From Lytechinus pictus (lineage: Eukaryota; Echinodermata; Echinoidea; Temnopleuroida; Toxopneustidae), in NCBI RefSeq assembly GCF_037042905.1, contig NW_026974140.1, positions 17,286,001-17,350,000 of the forward strand: a stretch of 64,000 nt of DNA, read 5' to 3'. Below are positions 47,168 through 57,734 of this stretch, one piece after another (within the stretch, counting starts at the first letter, position 1; every line of letters starts with the position of its first letter). Position numbers and translations under genes: made by a program. The notes beneath the pieces were generated by a model. The model made no database searches. It saw only the letters and a list, made by a program, of their open reading frames with translations, and was not told the origin of the DNA.

Positions 47168-48346
47168 ATTACAATTAAATGACAATTTACCGTAGCAACT
47201 TAAAAATATTCATGTAATATTTTACAAAGATTTAGATCTAACATTAGATCTTCCTCCGGATCCAGACATAGGCTCCGTCGTCGGAGCTCAAAATTTTCTG
47301 CCCTCGTCATTTCGTAATTTTGTTCCTATTTTTCAAGAGGACATGACGAACAAAAATGTTTTATTTCTTGATTTTGGTCACTTCTTGGACCAAATTTAGG
47401 CTCACTGTATTAATTATTATTGCCAGATTTGAAAAATCAAAATGGAAAATTCCAGGAATTGTCTATGAATTTCAGAAAATTTGGGATTCATTTTCAGGAA
47501 ATTTGTTTTGGATCTGTGGAACATCGATGAGGGGTTTGGTGTCCGGACACTGAAAAATGAAGCCTTGTATTTGTAGAAGTTTAGGCTTGCTGTTGTTTAG
47601 ACAGGAATAACCGTCGTTTCTGGGGATTAATTCAACAATTTCTGACATTTTACTGTGAGTGGAGCCAACGTAGTTCAGCGGAACAACCAAAATACAGAGA
47701 CTGAAGCTTTTGGTCTAGCTGTTGTTTATCTCACTGACTTTTTTTCATTTTTTTTTATTTCACTTCTCAGCAAAATAAAGCAAAAAATATAGCTTGGATA
47801 ATGCTTATCACCATCATTATTTGTTCTTTATAATATTTTCTTACATTCTGAGCTAAAAATAAAATCAAAGACATTGCTTGTATTTTTTGTAAACTTTTCA
47901 AAATTAAAGGAGATGTCGTGAGTCCGGACCCAACCCGTCAGGAAACACAACCACAGCGTATATCGGGCTACTGAGCCAGCCGCACTGCCGGCTACAGTTG
48001 CCAGTCCCATACCGTATCTTTACTGTCATGTTTACGCCTTGGAACTATTAAAAATTAGTAAAAAAGCATGTTAAAATTCAAAATTATTGCAAACCAATCA
48101 TATCAAAATGAAGCACATAAAATTCTCTTTAAAAACTATCATTTTGTTTTTCTTAATAACAATTGTTATTACCTGAAATTTGCTGTCGAAAAATCTCCCC
48201 CATTGACTTTGTACACAAACTTCGGTGAATTTGGAACTATTCAAAAGCTCCATGAGCAAATGACGGCTACTTCCGGTGTCGCAACCTTGTTTATATAGGG
48301 CCTTGACGCTTGTGTGTTGCTGCCCTCTACGTTCGTTGGTTGAACT

Positions 48347-48570
48347 GTATACTGAATCTCCCAAGTTGCTTCATTTGCATGATCTATAGGGTGAGTGAGC
48401 GGGTGATTTGGTGTATTTCAGAGGAGCGAGAGAGTGTACCACGTTGCACAATATACTTTTGTGAGCGAACCTGCCCAAAAGAGATATATAAGTGAGAAGA
48501 AGCGTGGACTGGGTTCTGGAGACTGCGAGACGGCAGAACGCTACCCCCGACAGGGCCCGGTTACGCCACA
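48347..48570 (+). repeat. 3' LTR, second part
   Basis: It continues the LTR broken at 35151 and is essentially identical to 32691-32910 of the 5' LTR. It ends GGTTACGCCACA, then the older CAGTCAG element resumes at 48573. Confidence 0.88.
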
Positions 48571-48902
48571 CTATCATTGAGGCTCAAAATAAAAAGTTTT
48601 GCACAATTTGCAAAAGAAAACAGAGGAAGAAAATTCAGTTTTGAGGCACATTTTCAGGCCAGAAATGTACTTATTTAACAAAATATTGCATACAAAATAA
48701 ATGACCAATATGAAAGAGTAACATTTACTCTATCTGATGCTGCAATAATATTTCATTTAACTTGAGGTTAAAACAGGTAAATTCTTAGAGAAAGAAAGTC
48801 TCACGAATCACGAGATTTTGCAAGAAGGATGATTCAGCCACGAGATGATTTGGATGAATCTGGCCTTTTTGCTCATTAGCATAGGGACCTGCGGTCTGAC
48901 TG

Positions 48903-49584
48903 TTAGCTGAAATTTAAGAACCGCTGTTGCCGAAAAAATTAAGAAATCTGTGGTTTTGTTCTGAGTTTGTTAACGTTCTTGCAAATTTGGGATCGTATCT
49001 TCAAAATTACCAATCAAAACAGAGTTATACCGCATTGAATTTGCACAGAAATCAAGTTGACGGCATGCTAGCTAGCGGTAGCTGGCAGGCAGGCCTCCAT
49101 TCAACATGGGAACAAATGGCCGCTGCAACTAACGGGTTGCATATTGGTTGTGGTGCTGTGCAATTTAGCGACGCTTGCACACATTGACTTTTGAACACAC
49201 AACGTGCTATGTCGAACGGGGGCGGGGCTGTTGAATGGTGGGTGCAAAACATTGCGATTCAATTCAAGATATTATGAAGTACTAGTATTGAGATAGGAGA
49301 AAATAAACATTGCAAAATTTGCAATTAATACTATTACTAGACGAACATATTCAACATTGATGCAAAATTCATTTTGTGAAACAATATTTTAGACCCCAAA
49401 AAAATATTGCGGAAAAGCTTAACATGTCGAATTCTGGGCAGGTAGGGTAACTAGTACTATATCATATTTATAAAAATACCACAGAGTCTTAGATTCCCAC
49501 CTCAAATTTTCTTACTGTAGTTTTTAAATTGCCTATGCTTATTTGTTATTTATTGTCTTGTATTCATTTTCACAGAGTACCGGT
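48903..49584 (+). promoter_or_regulatory. Probable promoter and 5' region of the C8orf48-like gene
   Basis: A CpG-bearing stretch at 49050-49250 contains a GC box (GGGGGCGGGGCTG, about 49217-49229). An acceptor (TTCATTTTCACAG) lies 10 bp before the first ATG at 49585. A non-coding first exon upstream is therefore likely, perhaps near the GC box. Confidence 0.5.
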
Positions 49585-52500
49585 ATGTTTTATTCTAAGG
49601 GAGGAAGAGGTGGAGATAGCAGCAGCAGCACACAAAGATCCTTCCATACTGCAAACAGTAGTTTAGAATCTGAAGATGAGATCAGAACCATCATTGCCTC
49701 TTCGTCAGACACATCAGAGATACCATCACTAGTACTAGGTCAAAGGTCATACTCATCTGGATGGGTGCAGTCATCAAGTACAGGCAAAGAAGATTATGAA
49801 AGTCATTATTCAACAGCAAAGTCTTCATTTGGTAATTATTACTGTTTTTTAGTTGAAATCACTTGATAGATAAAACCAAAATAAGATTATAATGTGAAGG
49901 CAGGTTTGTGTTATAAAAGGAAGAAAAAAATAATCACTTTTAATCCCTTATTAGGACTAGCACTACTGTATGTGATTTATAAATAGGCCTGTACTTTTGT
50001 TAGATCCAAAGACAAATATAAAAGACCAACCATCTGGACAGACAGCAAGATTATTTTGATTTCAGTTAAAGAAACCTTTTTATTAGTAGTATTTTCCAAA
50101 TTTAAATCAGTTTATTTACTAGACATACCGGCCGTTACATTTGAGTTTTTCTGACTAGATTTTATTGCTTGTAATTTTTGTGAAAGTTTATTATATGAGA
50201 TGAACAATTCAAGGGAAGATAGTTGTTCATTATTTTTCCTAATTCATTATTTCACAGATTCCAGATATAGATCAGATACATTCTACACCGCTACAACTCA
50301 TAGTGAAAGAAATGATAGCTCCTCATTGTACAGCAGTGAATTTGAATCGGATGGATCATTGACCACAGATAACATTGTGGTATGTTTCGCTTTCAATTCA
50401 ATTAAAAAATGGTCTTTATTGATAATCAAACATGTTAACATTAGCACATGAAACAACAGCAGGAGCTGGAAAATTCATGTTTACAAGTTGGTGTTGGCAC
50501 AATAAAATATATAGTAAAAAACAGTAAAATGCATTAAAAAGGCTATACATTAAAAAAGCTAATGCAATTCAGATAAAGTAAAATAGGCAATGAATGAATG
50601 TACTCTTCACCATAATTTTATCTGTCTTTGTTTTAGTATTTTCGGCATTGCAGTATCTTGCTGTTCGTAATTAGTGTTGTCATTATGCTGCTAAAGTTTA
50701 TTTGAGATTGAAACTGCATTTAAAGAGTACTCCCATAAGTTCTCTTGAATTTTGGTTCCATGACATTTGCTTTAGCGCAAGACATTTGCTTCAGCGCAAC
50801 TGCTTTGCTCTTAATTCCACACAGTAATCAAATGACCAACTTCAATCCTGGATTTAACTCTATACCCTACCCTCAACCTAACATAAAACCCTACTCATTG
50901 CAACACTAACCCTACATCTTAGTCAAAATTAAGCCCGGAGCAATTGATGTAGGAGCAAATATCTTGTCCTTAAAGTTTCATCAAAGCACTTTGGCTCTAA
51001 TTTTTGGCTAAATAATAAAATAAATGAGTTCCCCCAAAAAAAATATACATATATATATATTCTGATATTCTTTGTTGTAGAACCATGAATTTAAGAATGA
51101 GGAGGAAGCTGAGAGATGTTTCTTGAAAGCAAAGCTTAAACTACTGAAAAGAGAGAAAGAACAGGTCAACGTTGAACAAAAAAGGGCTGAAGAATTACCA
51201 CCAGAGCGAAACACGTTTGTCAAAATGCAAATTTTGAATCTACTACACAAACAAAAGAAAGGTATGTAATATGTTATAGAAAGGTTTGTACATTGCAATA
51301 TATAAATTGCATTCAATGGAGAAAGTAACATCGGTAATGACTTATCATGAAACAGTATGAGACTTGATGTGGAAAGGTTCATCGTGGTGAAGGATTGAGT
51401 AGAAGAAATAACCAATTGTCTCACGATGTATCAAACGTAGTATGAGACTTGTTTGAAGAATACTAGGATTCACAAAGCAAATTATATTATCCATCATTAG
51501 GAGTTTGTTTAGTTGATGTTACAAAGGAAGCAGACAATTACTTCTTCTTGCTTGTGATCTAATTTTTTATATCTCCATATGAATCTGTGAATAGCTGTGA
51601 GGTATCAGATGGTCAGCAGTTGCATCTATCAGTCTTGGAAATATGCCAGATGTAGACTTGTAATTGATAAATTTGTTTTATAACCAGAGAAATGCCTTAA
51701 GAATGCCTAACATCAACTTGGTTCAGAACCTGGGACATGAAAATGCTCATTTCAAAACTGATCACACATTCTCTTTAATCTTGGATTATTCAATGGTTAT
51801 ATATTTTTAATTGTTTTGATACTATTTTTTTTTATAGCTTCAGTTGAGCCTTCAAGAAACTCGGACAAGATGAAAAAGAAGAAAAGATCAACGCAAAAGA
51901 GACTTGTTTCTCCTCCATTGATGCTAAATGGAAAGGTTGAGGAACTGAGGATACAAAATTTATTACATAAAATGAAAAGGGTAAGACATCTTTGTACATG
52001 GATTTAATTAAGAAACAAATTCCATTGTTAACTAGTTATTAGGGAAAATACTGAGCATATCCCTCTCCACTTATACCTCTCTGTGCACCTAATCCACTTT
52101 ATTCATATACATGAACACATTCATGTTTTGTAATTTGTCTTTTTGTCAGTTATTTTATACCATTCTTATGATGACAATGATATGCTGCACTTAATCAGAG
52201 GAGTAATTTAGAATGTATTGACTAGTACTTATGTACTTGTTCACTTTAACAACGTTTCACTTACAGTTTGATAAATCAGATTTTTCTTAAAATTTCCTTT
52301 TCCCAGGCATCTGAAGCCCCAGTCCATGATGTTGATCAATGTGAGAACTGCAGGTATGATGATATGATCTCGTAAAGAACTGTGAGGCTACTTTACTTTC
52401 AGAAGAAGTTAAAACGTATATCACATTGCTATGAGAATTGTAATGAAAAAAAAAATTGGTTGATGGGGTTATAAATAAATGGACTTTAAACCCTACCATC

Positions 52501-54139
52501 TTACACAAACATTTCGACCTGGACATATATAAAATCTTGGAGATCGAAATTCTGAATAGTAGTATGAAGAAAAGCTAATTCATTTCCTTATCTTAGTGGC
52601 ATCTAGCTATCTTGCCATTGAATAAGATTTGAAGCCAATTTTGACTAAACTCTGACCACAAGCTTGTAGTAAAGCATGATTTTGTTTTAGTATTCCTAGC
52701 ATTACTCTGAATCTCAAATATGATGATTTTAGCTTTTTGAATTTTCATATCTAATGCAAATTGTGATTGGTTTAAAAGTTGGGTTGTAGTCAGATCATAA
52801 GTGTCAGAGATCTTTAGCCTCGGTAATGAAACTTCTGCAAAATTGACTATTGAATGTATATAACATTGAGTAATATGTGTTGTTCACTCACAGGAAGGCA
52901 AAGGAGTTGGTTGTTGAGAGAGAATTTGTAAAGACAAAACACAGGCATGTGTACAACGAACTAACAGAAGAGAGATATAGGCAACATATCATTAACCATG
53001 TAAGTATGCGTCATCTTGTAATATTGATAATATAGGGTACCTATGCTGGGCACATTTCCACCTTATGAGGTGCTCAAGGCACTCCTGTATTACCTTGGCT
53101 AAGCTAGGCTCCTGATTTCGATGATCACAGCTTTTTGAGGAATTACTTCATGCTGGTACTCATTCACCTCGCCTAGGTTGAGTAGAGCACATTGTGAATA
53201 AATTTCTTGCTGAGGGGAATGACTAGGATTCAATCCCACAACCTCAGTTTCAAACGCGAGAATTAGAACCACCAGGCCACAATGCTCCATGTTCCACGCT
53301 TTTATGTGAATTATAGTAAGATTGCTAACTCTGTCATAAAAGAAATTGGGGTTGTTTAAAATAGATATTTAAAAGCGAGAACAGTACGAGATCTTCCTAT
53401 TCATCTATACCGAATCACCCCAACAAATGAAAATGGATAGATTTTGAAAACAAGTAGGCAAATAGAGATGTATGATCATAGTTTCCTGCCCATGCATTTT
53501 CTTAAGAAAATAAAAGAAAAATTTAAATAAAGAAGAATAAACAGGCAAGAATAAGGGTTAGAAGATATGATTACATTAGGTATGATATAGAGGAGCTAAA
53601 TCGATTTAGGATCATTCAGACATGGCGCAACAAGGCTAAGCAAGATTTTTTTGCACAAAGTCATGGGTTATGATGCATAAAAGTTGCAGGGGTGAGTGTC
53701 TTATTTTTTGGCAACAATTAAAACCTGGGGTCCAATCAAATTAAATCAATTAAGTGCAAAATAATCTGATTAGGTCACATAGGGAAAGTCACTACATTGG
53801 TTAATGTGACAATATTATTAAATCTGTATGACTTCAAATAACATAATTCATGACATCATGATTAAATAATTATGATACCATGAGTTAATCTACGCAAGTG
53901 TAGAAACTTATGTGTAGTTATTAGCATAAGTGGTGCAATATGTTTCATTCTTTGTGTCAATATTCACCCTAAGATCTTTTTTTTCCTTTTAAATCCAACA
54001 GTGGTTTTTTTTTTTTTCCTTCTTTCTTTTAATGTAGGATCCGCTCAGTGAGATTGGTAATTTAGCATCTACATTGCCGAAACTCAGCAGTGATCCAAAG
54101 AAGGTTTGGGACCAGCTCATCAACAACGGTATTACATAA
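49585..54139 (+). CDS. C8orf48/DUF4606-like protein, seven coding exons, complete
   Basis: Exons: 49585-49831, 50258-50379, 51081-51261, 51838-51980, 52307-52353, 52894-52999, 54038-54139. All junctions are GT-AG with consistent phases, total 948 bp, 315 codons plus TAA. The N-terminal half is Ser-rich and probably disordered (GGDSSSSTQRSF, DTSEIPSLVLGQRSYSSGW). The middle is Lys/Glu-rich and helical (EEEAERCFLKAKLKLLKREK; paired NLLHKQKK / NLLHKMKR motifs). The C-terminus reads CENCRKAKELV, LTEERYRQHI and then DPLSEIGNLASTLPKLSSDP and KKVWDQL. That last part resembles what I recall of vertebrate C8orf48 (a CPAC pair, then IG…LP.LS.DP…W..L), an uncharacterised family. The start is the first in-frame ATG after an acceptor; an upstream coding exon cannot be excluded. 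Function unknown. Confidence 0.85.
53110..53285 (-). mobile_element. tRNA-derived SINE, minus strand
   Basis: On the minus strand there is an A box (TGGCCTGGTGG, about 53279-53269) and a B box (GGATTGAATCC, 53236-53226). They are followed by the tail CCCTCAGCAAGAAATTTATT and CCTAGGCGAGGTGAATGAG. The tail is shared with the SINE at 13240-13375. It lies in the last intron of the C8orf48-like gene. Confidence 0.75.
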
Positions 54140-54299
54140 AACCATCTTCCAACAGTCGTATACATGTATTTCCCAGCAAATAATTATGTGAAGAAATGCA
54201 TAATGATTAGAACTGTTAACTGTATGAGGAAAATGTCTTCAATAGATAATAATGGGTCGATGATATATCACCTATTATACAATGCCTACTTAGCTTATT

Positions 54300-54545
54300 G
54301 TACGCAAGCTAATGGGAGGCTGAATGTCAAACATTCGTATCGTTGCACACACAGCGTACTATCCAAAATGTACCGTTGCACGGCTGTAGGAGGTGACGTC
54401 ACAATACGATTTGATTCATTGCGCTCAGTGAAAATGAAAGTGCAATACGCGTATAGCCTGCTGGCTAAATGCGCAACGCTGCCCAAGATCATGTGCGCTT
54501 GGGGGATTTTGCTTTTCGCTTTCAATATTTGTGCTCGCTTTTTAT
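54300..54545. other. CpG-rich patch with a CRE palindrome
   Basis: The base composition changes sharply after the C8orf48-like stop codon, with many CpGs and TGACGTCA (about 54394-54401). It could be a promoter for the minus-strand or plus-strand flank, or part of a MITE. A plus-strand 127-codon frame here shows no family resemblance. Confidence 0.3.
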
Positions 54546-54978
54546 AGATTACTGCAGAAGAAAAAGCCAGAAATAACAACAGCTGTGAATGTTTTAGTGT
54601 CAATAATGGAGCCATTGCTGCAGAATGCTCCGAAAACACATTTCCCAACTTTTCTGCAAAATTCAGTCCTGCAATGAATGCACTCATTTCTGATTTAGAG
54701 CTGAGGATGATAGAATAGGACAAGAAATGATATTGAACTGTGAAAGTAATACAGAGGTCATTAGTGCCCAGATCAAGGACTAATATGTCTGGATTACTAG
54801 CTTGAAGTTCCCTTATGTATTTCAGGTTCTGTAACATCCTTTTGAAGTTGGGCCCCTCTTCCCAAAAGCTCTCCAATACTACCTCCTCCCAACGTACTTC
54901 CAGGTTCATGCTCCTTACCCCACTCCCTACTAACCGCTTCACAAAACTATGCCCAAATGAAAAAGCTGTCATGTTTAT
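54545..54978 (-). pseudogene. SGNH-hydrolase-like plus HECT-upstream segment, copy 1
   Basis: The minus-strand frame opens MTAFSFGHSFVKRLVG and continues to PDILVLDLGTNDLC. GHS and GTND match SGNH-hydrolase blocks I and III. After a short spacer and an acceptor (ATCCTCAG) comes SKSEMSAFIAGLNFAEKLG, a segment like that preceding the C-terminal HECT lobe in multicopy invertebrate HECT proteins. The match to copy 2 (58960-59398) ends abruptly at both sides, and the HECT part loses its frame after APLLTL. A dispersed duplication is likely. Confidence 0.5.
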
Positions 54979-55319
54979 AATTGAAGGTGGAGCCCAGCCC
55001 AGAGATCCAAAGTTTTTTTTCATTCCATTTTTTTATTAAATAGGATAAATCCGATTTCAACACAGACCTACGCAAATTGTATGGATTAGAATGAATACCT
55101 TTACTTTGTCTTTGGGATCTCCATGATACAACACCTCCACTTGTTCTGCCTCTGGTATGACTGGTTCTCTCCCCTACTGTTTCTGTAGTTACCCTTTCTG
55201 GTACTAGAACATATTCATCTCAAAATCTTGTCTAGAATCCTTGTAGCTAACAAGGGTTTTCCTTCTCATCAAAATTCAACACAAAATCTTCTCTATTGTG
55301 TTCAACCAGCACATCTAAT

Positions 55320-55735
55320 TCAGAGGGTATGACCTTTGACCTTGATCATGTGATCTGGAAACTCATGCAGGATGATCAGTGATACTTGGTTACCCTTATC
55401 TGTAAGTTTCATGAACTAGGTCCATATACTTCCTAAGTCATGATGAACATTTAAAAAACTTAACCCTGGTTAAATATTTCAATGCTGATGCCCCAAACAT
55501 GGCCAAAGTTCATTGACCCCAAATGACCTTTGACCTTGATCATGTGACCTGAAACTCATGCAGGATGATCAGTGATATTTGTTTACCCTTATGTCCAAGT
55601 TTCATGAACTAGGTCCATATACTTCCTAAGTTATGACATTTAAAAAACTTAACCTTGGTTAAGATTTCATTGTTGACGCCGCCGTCGGAAAAGCGGCGCC
55701 TATAGTCTCGCTCTGCTATGCAGGCGAGACAAAAA
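55320..55735. repeat. 'TGACCTTTGACCTTG' dispersed repeat, second copy
   Basis: Two to three ~150-bp monomers have the same words as 28640-29830 (CATGTGACCTGAAACTCATG, CAAGTTTCATGAACTAGGTC). The end is the same, GACGCCGCCGTCGG-GGCGCCTATAG-CAGGCGAGAC. No coding potential. Confidence 0.75.
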
Positions 55736-55990
55736 TGAAAATTGATGACGTCACACTTCGGTACTCTATGACATGTTCCTCTGGTATGATTTTTTAAAAT
55801 CCTAACTCAAACGTAAACAACATTATTGCATGTACAACAAAATTGTTGACACTGGGAAAGCAATACATGTCTCGTTGAGCCAACGAATTGGATGCTCAAG
55901 GAATATTCTATGTACATATCACATCTTCGTTGGTGAGGTGATTTCGATAAGTTACAGGAAATCACTTGTTTTGTTCATGTTGGGCCACAC

Positions 55991-56016
55991 GCATGTCCTC
56001 ATGTATGAGGACATGC
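55991..56016. repeat. Perfect short palindrome GCATGTCCTCAT
   Basis: Two 12-bp exact inverted arms (GCATGTCCTCAT / ATGAGGACATGC) surround GT. It lies 24 bp beyond the stop codon of the HECT terminal exon on that gene's strand. Confidence 0.7.
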
Positions 56017-56039
56017 CTTCAGAAAACTGAAATACACTT

Positions 56040-56278
56040 CTACACGGACCCAAACCCATGTGCATTCCTCATAGAGTTCACAAGCATTTGTGTGAATTTT
56101 GTTTCCTCGGTGTGCTTCCTTGGAAGTGTCAGTTCCAGTGAACATGTTGACACTCGTGGCAGTCTTGCCTCTGAAAATTGGAGTATGGGCTTATTTTCGA
56201 ATCCTCCCAGTGGGATTTCCTCGCTGCCACTGAAGAACATAAGGAACTCTTTCAACGTCATCCCACTAACATCCTTGC
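56040..56278 (-). CDS. HECT E3 ligase C-terminal exon (gene or pseudogene)
   Basis: After an acceptor (CTTAAAATGTAG) the frame reads KDVSGMTLKEFLMFFSGSEE, IPLGGFENKP, LPRVSTCSLELTLP and ends AHGFGSV-stop. The STC around a Cys flanked by LP matches the catalytic Cys region of HECT C-lobes (LPxAxTCxxxLxLP), and GFG near the end is typical. HECT ligases pass ubiquitin from an E2 through this Cys to substrate. The nearest upstream HECT exon found (58876-59112) is out of phase by one base with it, so an exon is missing or the locus is decayed. Confidence 0.75.
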
Positions 56279-56299
56279 CTACATTTTAAGAAGGAAAAA

Positions 56300-57690
56300 T
56301 ATGTACAGAAAAGCATAAACTTATTTACATTTGCAATAATAACAAAAATTTGATCTTCAAATTTATTATAAAGCAATGAATACAAACCCAATATCCTGCA
56401 TTCATAGACACAGAAGTCACAACTAACATTAACACTTAACTAAACATGAATGACTGCTCGGTCAAATTGCATATTTTAGTTCTCATTCCATGCAGATGGG
56501 AACATGTTTGTTCTACTAATTGTTAAACTATTGATTGAATCAAATTATTGACTATTATAACACTCGGGGAATAGTTTTCCTGGTATCGCATAGCAATTTG
56601 ATTTTCTTTTTTAGACTAGCTATTGCATTTTTCTTCTATTAGAAGAAGTGCACAGAATATCATTTGTAAAACTGAACATTAATTTGTCAGGGTGACAAAT
56701 TTGGTGATATGCAGGATATTGTTATTTATTCATTTTATAGAGGAATATACAACAATCAAATCCATATGCATGCGCACAAAATTGGGGTTCAAAAGGACTT
56801 AGGGTTCCTTAGTTTCGAAAGAAATTGAGATATGAACTTTGACCTTCATTCGCAGTCAACTTCACCTTGCATTATTTTGACAAATAGTTCCAGAGATAAT
56901 TACCATATTATTAATTTAATTTATCAATCATAAGATATTCATAACATAATTCATAAATAATCCTTTTACATAATTTCAAGCTAGTGTTATACATACAAAG
57001 CATATAGTCAAATATTAAGTTTTTGAAGCAAATTTAAAATACAAAATTATTTTATGTAACAAGTGGAGAAAAAGAGTAAAAAGTTCTTTAAAAAACCTGG
57101 GACTCAAACACACAACCATTGAATCAAAGGTGGTTTAATAATCAATTGAGCTAAAAATTGCCCATACAGATAACACGTAAAGTATGCAAGAGCTTTGGAG
57201 GGCAATGCATTTCTTCAACCCACCCATATATTAATCTTCCGTTAAGTAATCAAATATATTTTGCTGCTCGCAACATTTTCCCTTTTAATTTTTTTTTTCA
57301 CACATTGCCTTTTGAATATTGTAAAAGATTTATTTTTCAGTATTTCACTGTCCCACATCTATAACCTAAACTAAGTATGACAATCTAATACAAGTAATTA
57401 TCCTTCCAATCCTTGAATTTCACTATTAAAAACCAATTGTTTCCTATATTAAAAAAAGACAACTTCAAAACTTCCAAAAACACTTGGCACAACTGTGTTT
57501 AAACTTATGCAACACTTTTCAAACCTTGAACGTTAAAAACCAATTATAACATCTAACAACTTGGCTACTATATACATCGGAAGTAGAATATTTATGCTCC
57601 TTGCCTCCCTTGGGTTCTTAATTCAAAACATGTATAAAAAAAATACCTAGTATATAAGAATATAAAAATCCATATCCCAGAAGGGTCCAC
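56300..57690. other. AT-rich interval with one degenerate tRNA-like sequence
   Basis: On the minus strand at about 57157-57095 there is TTAGCTCAATTGATTA (A-box-like) and GTTTGAGTCCC (B-box-like). The stems between do not pair well, so this is a decayed tRNA or SINE head, not a tRNA gene. Nothing else was recognised. Confidence 0.4.
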
Positions 57691-57734
57691 CTTCCCATAG
57701 CAGTGGACTGCCCACAGGCCCTCCCCGGTCAAAG

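Larger units (their letters stand above)
44910..47690. repeat. Diverged inverted repeat pair (GTCAGAAATTGTT segment)
   Basis: About 80 bp at 44915-44995 on the plus strand resembles 47600-47690 on the minus strand. Both read GTTGGCT-CTCAC, AAAATGTCAGAAATTGTT, AATCCC, AGAAA and GGTTATTCCTGTCTA. The upstream part (AGCTTCAGTCTCTGTATTTTG) also occurs at about 8840 in the nested hAT-like element. The minus-strand copy gives a 58-codon frame MSEIVELIPRNDGY; family unknown. Confidence 0.4.
35152..48338. mobile_element. 13.2-kb terminal-inverted-repeat element with 8-bp target duplication
   Basis: Both ends begin CAACGAACGTAGAGGGCAGC and match perfectly for about 33 bp (to ACACACAAGCGT). They are flanked by GTTGAACT on both sides, and the 5' LTR shows the single unduplicated site. 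Eight-base duplications occur in hAT, P and Merlin-type elements; the ends alone do not decide. No transposase was recognised. An inner junction at about 43266-43330 resembles two fused termini, suggesting a composite of an ~8.1-kb and a ~5.0-kb unit. Confidence 0.85.
32522..48570 (+). mobile_element. Non-autonomous LTR retrotransposon (body interrupted in the 3' LTR)
   Basis: The 5' LTR is 32522-32910 (389 bp, TG…CA). The 3' LTR is 34987-35151 continued at 48347-48570, the gap being a 13.2-kb DNA transposon. A primer site follows the 5' LTR and a GGGGAGGGG polypurine tract precedes the 3' LTR. The ~2.1-kb body has a 50-bp tandem repeat and no gag, protease, RT or integrase motif in any frame I read. 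It is thus of the LARD/TRIM kind and needs enzymes from elsewhere. The LTRs are nearly identical, so insertion is fairly recent. No clear target duplication could be read at the AT-rich site. Confidence 0.85.
31755..48902. mobile_element. CAGTCAG-ended DNA element, copy 2, split by 16 kb of later insertions
   Basis: The left part is 31755-32521 and the right part 48573-48902. Together they match copy 1 (8472-10654) from end to end, with TTA flanking both ends. In copy 1 the sequence GATATATCATTGAGG is continuous; here GATAT is at 32521 and ATCATTGAGG resumes at 48573. The interval 32522-48572 is therefore an insertion, an LTR element with further elements inside it. Confidence 0.88.

Noticed and set aside
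54164..54547. Plus-strand 127-codon frame after the C8orf48-like gene
   Set aside because: It crosses a composition change, has no splice or family support, and follows an in-frame terminated gene.
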